Assembly: GCA_028671895.1 (NCBI GenBank)
Contig: CM053796.1
Coordinates: forward strand, 27,402,860-27,466,859
Reading direction: 5' to 3'
From: Oenanthe sinensis
Taxonomy: Eukaryota > Streptophyta > Magnoliopsida > Apiales > Apiaceae
DNA length: 64,000 nucleotides
Part shown: positions 57,752 to 64,000 of the stretch, one piece after another
Position numbering within the stretch: the first letter of the stretch is position 1
Layout of the letters: each line of letters opens with the position of its first letter
Notes under the pieces: generated by a model
Databases searched by the model: none
Told to the model about the DNA's origin: nothing
What the model saw: the letters and a program-made list of their open reading frames with translations, nothing else
Program-made: the position numbers and the translations under genes

Positions 57752-60700
57752 ATGCCATCTCTCCCTTCCCCCGGCAAAATCCACCGAATCGAACTCGAAA
57801 ACTTCAAATCATACAAAGGATTCCAAACTATCGGTCCCTTCTACGACTTCACCGCCATCATCGGCCCCAATGGCGCCGGCAAATCCAACTTAATGGACGC
57901 TATTAGCTTCGTTCTCGGTGTTCGAACCGGTCATCTCCGTGGCGCGCAGTTGAAAGACTTGATTTACGCTTTCGATGATAAGGAGAAAGAACAGAGAGGC
58001 CGTAGAGCGTTTGTTAGGTTGGTTTATTTGCTTGGAAATGGAGAGGAACTTCATTTTACGAGGACGATTAGTAGTGCTGGTGGTAGCGAGTATCGCATTG
58101 ATGATAAGGCCGTTACGTGGGACGCCTATGGCATGAAATTGAAGTCGCTTGGCATTTTGGTTAAGGCTAGGAATTTTTTGGTGTTTCAGGTACTCGACGT
58201 AGTTTTGTTTTGTATGTTGTTTGATTTATGTCACGTTGTTGAATTAATTGGAAACTATATTTGAAATGTAGTTGGGGATGTGGTTTGGATTGGCTTAGCT
58301 TAATAGGTAAAGCTAGTTTGTACCTTATATGTTAGAAGATAGTCTAACTGATGAAGCTTGATCGATAATTATTAAAAATTAAAAAAAAGACAAAAAACAA
58401 TGCTAGAAGTCAATTTACAATAAATGTAATATTAGTTAGTTAAGCATCTCATTACTACATTCTAAAATTTAATTTGCAAGTCAGTTTAGTCATGTTTCTA
58501 ATTTATGAGTTGGTTTAATAAAGAGGCTCGTAGTGTTAGATATTAGATAGGTGTGAAGAAATCTATAATTAGTAGCTAGTAATGTCCAATTTGTTATGCT
58601 CAAAGTCGTTCAAATTTTAAATTCCAGAATGACTCTGGTCAACTTCGCTTTTAATGACATGTACGTATTTTTCCTTGTACACTTGTCATAGCATGTTTTC
58701 GTGCCTTTTTCTGATTATGTTAGTGATTTTTTTGCATTTAATTTTTGAAGTGACTTTTGTCTTTATTATGGAAATTTGGGGCAGTGAACTTGAAGGGAAA
58801 AATGGTTTGCTTTTGTCATATATCCCTATTGTTAAAGTTATATAGTTGTAATAGGGTCTTTTGTTAAAAGAGAATGCAATAGGGTAGCTGATTGTATACC
58901 TTGTTTGGCTCTTAGTCAGAGTTTGAAATTGTTATTTAAGAGTTGTGTCCCTAGTGTGGCTCATAATTGGTGTGTCTTTGGTGTTCGTGATTTATAAAGT
59001 TATTTGAATTTTATGCTGACCATAAAAAAAAGCTATATAGTTGTAGATAAGATAGTTATCATTAATTGCTGTGTGTATATATTTGCCGAAGATTAATTAC
59101 AAGATAAAACCTGAAAAGTTATAATTTCATGTGGAGTGATCAGATTAACATTGTTTAATGCTTTGATCCGTATAGTTTCCAAACCCTAGACTCAATCTTG
59201 ATTTGTAGTCTACTTTCCGTCCAGCATTCCACTGTTAAAATCCTGCCCACGAAGAGATTTCTTTAGTATGTTATCTGAGTATCTGCTACTTTAAAGCATT
59301 TCTCCAAAGGTAAGTTTACCTTTTCTCATTAAAATGGACCCTCATTCTGGATGAACGTTGAATGCCAGAATTTTTTTTATCTTTTCCAGCATCATTTTTG
59401 CCAACATGGATTAATAGAAAACAATTTTTGTTGATCTATAATGTAAGCATAAAATCATACAAAATCCATACCTTTACCGTATTAGATACTGTTGCGGAGC
59501 TATAAAAATTGGTGAGGGGAAGTGAAATGAACTGGTAATATTTGATGTTGTTGAGGACGAAGCCATATTGCACTAGTAATGATTAAGGGGGCAAATTGTA
59601 TTTGTTGAGCTGTCAAAAAAATTTGTATCTATTGATGATTTTCACTTTTTAAAAAAATGAGGGTACTCCGCTTTGTACCATCATGCTGCTTCTGTTGCTG
59701 ATTAAATATGTATGTAATATTCCGGAACTGATCAGATTGGATTTTGTATCTCTAATGTGAGACAAAGTGGATAAAATCTAGTATGTAAAACAATTCAACC
59801 CTTTTTTTTGGGGTGTGAGTGTGTGACAAATGATTGTTATCTATCTCAAAAGTTGGTAAAGGTTTTTCTCTCTGGATGTCTTTTTGTGCAACTAGTTTTA
59901 GGGAACCATTCTTTTTAAAGGTGGGGGGGGGGGATCATTTATTTAGATATTTACAACTGATAGTGTGATGGTAATAAAATAAACAAAATAGCTAATTTGT
60001 GGATGTGCAACTGCTCGTTCGTCTGCATGCACAAACCTGCCTCAATATAATTGCCACTTATTAGCAATAAGCTGTATAAATATCCTTAGATGTAGAAGTT
60101 CTTGTTAGACGTGTATTATCTATCATGAAATGAAGAAAATTTCAATAAAGAGATAAGACTCATGCTGCCTTTGATTCTATTGAAGTATCTTTAAATGTAC
60201 CATATATCATAGTTCATATATCTCTATCCTGGACTTCGTGTTGATAAATTGTCCTGTCGATATTTTGCGTAGGGTGACGTGGAATCAATAGCATCCAAAA
60301 ATCCAAAAGAGCTTACTGCACTGCTTGAGCAAATTTCTGGATCTGATGAATATAAGAGAGAGTACGAAGAAATGGAAGTGAAAAAAGGTGAAGCTGAAGA
60401 AAAGTCAGCACTTGTTTATCAGAAAAAAAGGACCATAGTTATGGAAAGAAAACAGAAGAAAGAACAAAAGGAAGAGGCTGAAAAACATCTTCGTCTGCAA
60501 GATCAACTGGTATATTTACAGTTTTATGTATTTACTAATGATACACATGTATTTACATTTAACCCGATTTATAGTTTCATCTCTTTGTTACTCCAAACTA
60601 TTGATTCTCCCCTTGTGTCAATGAGATAAAGTGAATTTGCTGCTTGTTCATACAAGGATATGAAGTGATGTAATTAAAGTCTTAAAACTGTTCAAAGCTA

Positions 60701-62472
60701 GTTAAGTCTGTGTTTATGCTTGCATGATTAAATATCTCTTTGTGAATTCCATATTTGTATAGTATTAGGCCATTTATGTTTTTGTTGTACAGTGTGTGAG
60801 TGTGTGCCTGAGGGAAAGTCGTCTATTATGCTTGACTGCTAGTGGCCAGTGGGTTGTGTAAAGTCATCTGTGCACTTTTATTTGATAATGCAACCTCTTT
60901 TTTTGTTATTTTTCCTAAATGAACATTTTGTCCATTGATGTTGCTCTTGTGCAGAAATCATTGAAGAAAGAACACTTTTTATGGCAACTTTCTAACTTAG
61001 AGATGGATTTTGAAAAGGCTAATAATGATATAGATGCTGAAGAAAAAAGTCGTGAAGAGATTGTCCAAGAACTAGAGACTTATGAAAGTGAATCAAGCCG
61101 GAAGAAGAAAGAACAAGCCAAATATTTAAAAGAGATTGCTCAGTGTGAGAAGAAGATTGCAGAGAGAAAGAATAGACTCGATAAAAATGTGAGCACGAAG
61201 TAATTTCAAATAGGTTGATGTGATATTTTTGTGCTAAATTGTGTAATGAAATATGCACTTATATCTGAATTTTATATTTCTTTTTTTTAATATGCCTCTA
61301 GTGACTCTCAGCCTAGCATATCATGCATTTAATTTTTAATTAAAATTGGGTCTTATAAACCAGTTGTTATCCTCTCCCTGAAGATGATTATTATTTCTTT
61401 GTCCTCGACATACTTTCTTTCCAGGTCTGTAGCTCTGCTACATATTTTGCTGGATCTACAACCTTAAATTATTTGATACCTCAAATCTAGTTGGTTATTT
61501 TTATGTTTGCCCTTTGACATTCACATGTAAAATTTTTGTGTTTGAAGATGTTTTTTTATTTGTGATGTCTCCATCTTGCATGAGGGGTCTTGATGGCAGG
61601 CGGAACACAATTAAAGTGTTGTTAAGTTGACTAAACTAGATGATAAAGGAGTAGGAAAAATTCAACATTCTAACATTGTGATTTTTGTCTGTACTGTTTG
61701 ATTTTCTCAATATTGTTTATCAAAAAGAATTTTCAAGGTTTGGAAACTTACAGTATTAGCATTGTCGGCGGAATATAGAAGTACTTATCTTCAAACTCAT
61801 TGTCAAATTCTACTCGGCGGAATACATTAGCATGGCGTACTCCTCCTGTTCGAACCGGGGTTTGAAACCAAACTTATTTTATCTGCCTCTACTTCCTCAA
61901 TATCAATGAATATATAGCTTGAACCCCCAAACCTACATGTACTTGATGCCCCGCCCAAGAGAGAGACCCCAGGGCATCTCCTCTTTGAGTCCTCTTCTGA
62001 TCTTGTACCTAAGGACTATGCTTTCCTTTTCCATTTTCCATGAACTTACTCCCCATGTCCCCCCCGTGTGGCGATATGGGGGCGAAAAAAGGAAAGAGAG
62101 GGTATCCCTCACTATAAGTCTCTCTGTATGTTTGTGTATATTACAACATAATTGTTTTGCTGCATAAATATGTGTATTTTTCATTCAACCTGGTTCACTA
62201 ATATTGTGGAATTATGCAAAAATTCTTTGGCAGAGACCTGAAGTTCTAAAATTGAATGAGGAGAGATCCCGGATTACTAAAAAAATCAAAAGTACTGAGA
62301 AAGATCTTGAAAAGAAGAAGGTTGAAAAGCACAAGCATGCCGGTGAGATAAAAAAGCTTCAAAATGACTTGGAGGATCTAAGTAAACAGCTGGATGAGCT
62401 AAAGCAAAAAAGTCAAGATGGTGGTGAGAAACTTCAGCTAGTTGAAAGCCAACTGGATACTTACCACCAAAT
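57752..62472 (+). CDS. SMC1: Cohesin subunit SMC1, N-terminal part (four exons, continues beyond window)
   Basis: Exons 57752-58189, 60273-60509, 60955-61188 and 62234-62472 have GT/AG borders and join in frame (first three in phase 0, last ending in phase 2), giving 382 codons of a protein normally about 1,200 long. Residues 10-57 hold the ATPase start with Walker A G-P-N-G-A-G-K-S-N at 38-46, preceded by I-E-L-E-N-F-K-S-Y. From about residue 165 the sequence is long coiled coil (E-E-K-S-R-E-E-I-V-Q-E-L, K-K-K-E-Q-A-K-Y-L-K-E-I). SMC1 pairs with SMC3 in cohesin, which holds sister chromatids together in the nucleus. No break seen. The ATG is the first in the CT-rich leader. Confidence 0.95.
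58190..60272 (+). other. SMC1 intron 1
   Basis: 2083 bp, from GTACTC to TTTTGCGTAG. AT-rich, with a G run at 59921-59933. No inserted gene recognised. Confidence 0.85.
61189..62233 (+). other. SMC1 intron 3
   Basis: 1045 bp, from GTGAGC to TTTGGCAG. A GC-richer stretch at 61925-62105 has short open frames on both strands but no motif I recognise. Confidence 0.85.
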
Positions 62473-64000
62473 GTAAGTGCATCAGCATGCATATTTCATA
62501 ATGTAACAGTCGATTCTCCTTTTCAATATAGGTTACACTTCAATTCACTCCACTTTCTTTTTGTTACTCTGACGCCCCTTTTGGTGGACCTGATGATATA
62601 TCATGAAATCGTATTTTATTCTTTACATGTATATTGATATTTCTAACAATGTTACATAATGTGGGGTTCGATTCAAAACGGTATACGAAAACGGATATGC
62701 GGAACATCACTTTTAGTGAATCTGGTATGACAGAACGCATGGGTACGCTGGAATGCATGGGTACGATGGGTCTTTTCTATAAAAAAAAATATGCTATAAT
62801 ATATATTTTTTCAATTAAAAGCTCAATTAATAATATAAATATTTATCATCAAAGTTATTATAACTTATATATTATTATAAATTCGCTAATATTTCATGAT
62901 TTATAAGGTTATTGGGCCTGAAAATGATGTAGTTAATTGAGCTTGGCTTTGCGGTATTTAAAACATTAAAAAGATGATTTATACAAAGACATTAGTACTG
63001 GATATTACCGGTCGTTACTGCCAACGTTTCGGGTCACGTTTGTTCCCGATTCAAGAACAAACGATCTGGGTCGCAGTACGTGGCTGCGTACCACGTTCCT
63101 TATAATTATTTTCTAATCTTTTGATCAATAGAAATTCTGGATACTTAAAGTTAAATCAAACCAATTGTATCTTTAATTTAATTTATGCATTTGCTTCTGT
63201 GAGAAAATGGGCTACTGTTGTCTTGTGCAATATTATATAAGATTATACCTATTCTCCACCTTCACCAATTTTTTCCATACAGTTATTTCTTTTCTTTGCC
63301 TCGAAAGGTCAACTGCATCAGCATGCATATATCATGATATGGGACACTGTGCCACCTTTACTATTTTATTTGTTTTACTACATTTCTTTCCATGTAAATG
63401 TCACTTTGGACAAATTTTGGGTCAAATTGACCAAATCTTGAATTCAAATTTAAAAGCAAAGGTTCATAGTTTGTAATTGTAAAAACTTGTAGATTATATT
63501 ACATGAAATGTAGTTTCATGTTTATAATAATTTAACATTTTATATTTAAAAAATATGATTAAATTTTAAAGTTAAGACTTGGTCAATTTGATGATATCTA
63601 AATGGAAACGGAGGGAGTAGTTGCTTGTTTCTTTGAAGACAATTTTACAGGTTTATACATAAATCTGCATGTTCATATTAGGCCTTTTGTCATTATTAGA
63701 AATTCTAGTTCCTAACGGTAATAAATGGGAATACTGGATCTTTATATTTCCTTTACAACCGAAAAACTTTACAACAATAAAGGTTAATGGTTCTAGTAAT
63801 TTGGTTTGAGACATATCCAAAGTCTCTAAAGGTGCGCCTAGGCATGTGAGGCGTGGCGAGCCAGGCATGCGAGGAGTGGCAAGCCGATGACTCTATGACT
63901 CACTTCGCGCCTCCCTAATCCCTCAAAGTGGGTCTTGCACCTCTCACCTTTAATGACATTGCACATATCTGCATGAAGAACGTTTTGTGTCAAAAGTTTT
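62473..64000 (+). other. SMC1 intron 4 (continues past the window)
   Basis: Begins GTAAGTGCATCAGCATGC, and a related TGCATCAGCATGCATAT recurs at 63315, hinting at a local duplication. A Stowaway MITE lies at 63378-63617. 63825-63950 is GC-richer with words such as GCGCCTAGGCATG and GGCGTGGCGAGCC, a repeat type I cannot place. No exon recognised up to the edge. Confidence 0.7.
63378..63617. mobile_element. Stowaway (Tc1/mariner) MITE in SMC1 intron 4
   Basis: 240 bp flanked by TA (63376-63377 and 63618-63619). The right end reads, reversed, CTCCCTCCGTTTCCATTTAG; the left end is CTACATTTCTTTCCATGTAA, more decayed. The arms pair further in around AAATTGACCAA. Confidence 0.75.

Noticed and set aside
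63825..63960. GC-rich GCGCCTAGGC-type repeat as a SINE
   Set aside because: No Pol III boxes or poly(A)/T tail can be placed and the window ends too soon to see the borders.

Overview
The window is nuclear DNA of a flowering plant, most likely a eudicot. It holds parts of two ordinary plant genes, an ALOG/LSH transcription-factor gene and the 5' part of a cohesin SMC1 gene with GT-AG introns. Nearly everything else is transposable elements of plant types: Ty1/copia elements primed by initiator-Met tRNA, a LINE, CACTA, hAT, MULE and Stowaway elements. The species cannot be named from the sequence.

Layout. 1-29300 is a nest of three decayed Ty1/copia elements of Sirevirus-like type. Element A (minus strand, 1 to about 8100) shows its 5' LTR, gag and the front of pol. 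Element B (minus strand, about 8100-18065) shows LTR, gag, pol and an extra ORF downstream of pol. Element C (plus strand, 18066 to about 29300) shows the RT/RNase H end of pol, an extra ORF and a 3' LTR. The junctions suggest B landed in C and A landed in B; their missing halves would lie left of the window. The 3' LTR of C was later hit by a CACTA piece and by two copies of one MULE-type MITE, one inside the other. 30060-40590 is a decayed LINE broken by a 593-bp hAT element and by a 5.7-kb CACTA element that carries fragments of a gamma-glutamyltransferase gene.

40600-53458 holds the LSH gene (45676-46815, minus strand) in a field of MITEs, an orphan RNase H fragment, a TRIM-like element next to the LSH promoter and a CACTA remnant with transposase exons. 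53459-56645 is element D, an LTR plus gag of the same family as B. 57752 to the right edge is SMC1 (plus strand), four exons seen, with a Stowaway MITE in the last visible intron.

The most interesting pattern is in the copia elements. Families B/D and C each carry their own short motif in dense arrays. In B and C the arrays sit upstream of both the LTR TATA box and a candidate internal TATA box ahead of the extra ORF. The two extra ORFs look homologous to each other. Element A instead carries about nine 90-bp repeats in its transcribed leader, each able to form a hairpin whose stems differ in sequence but keep pairing. These are readings by eye; no alignment or folding program was run.
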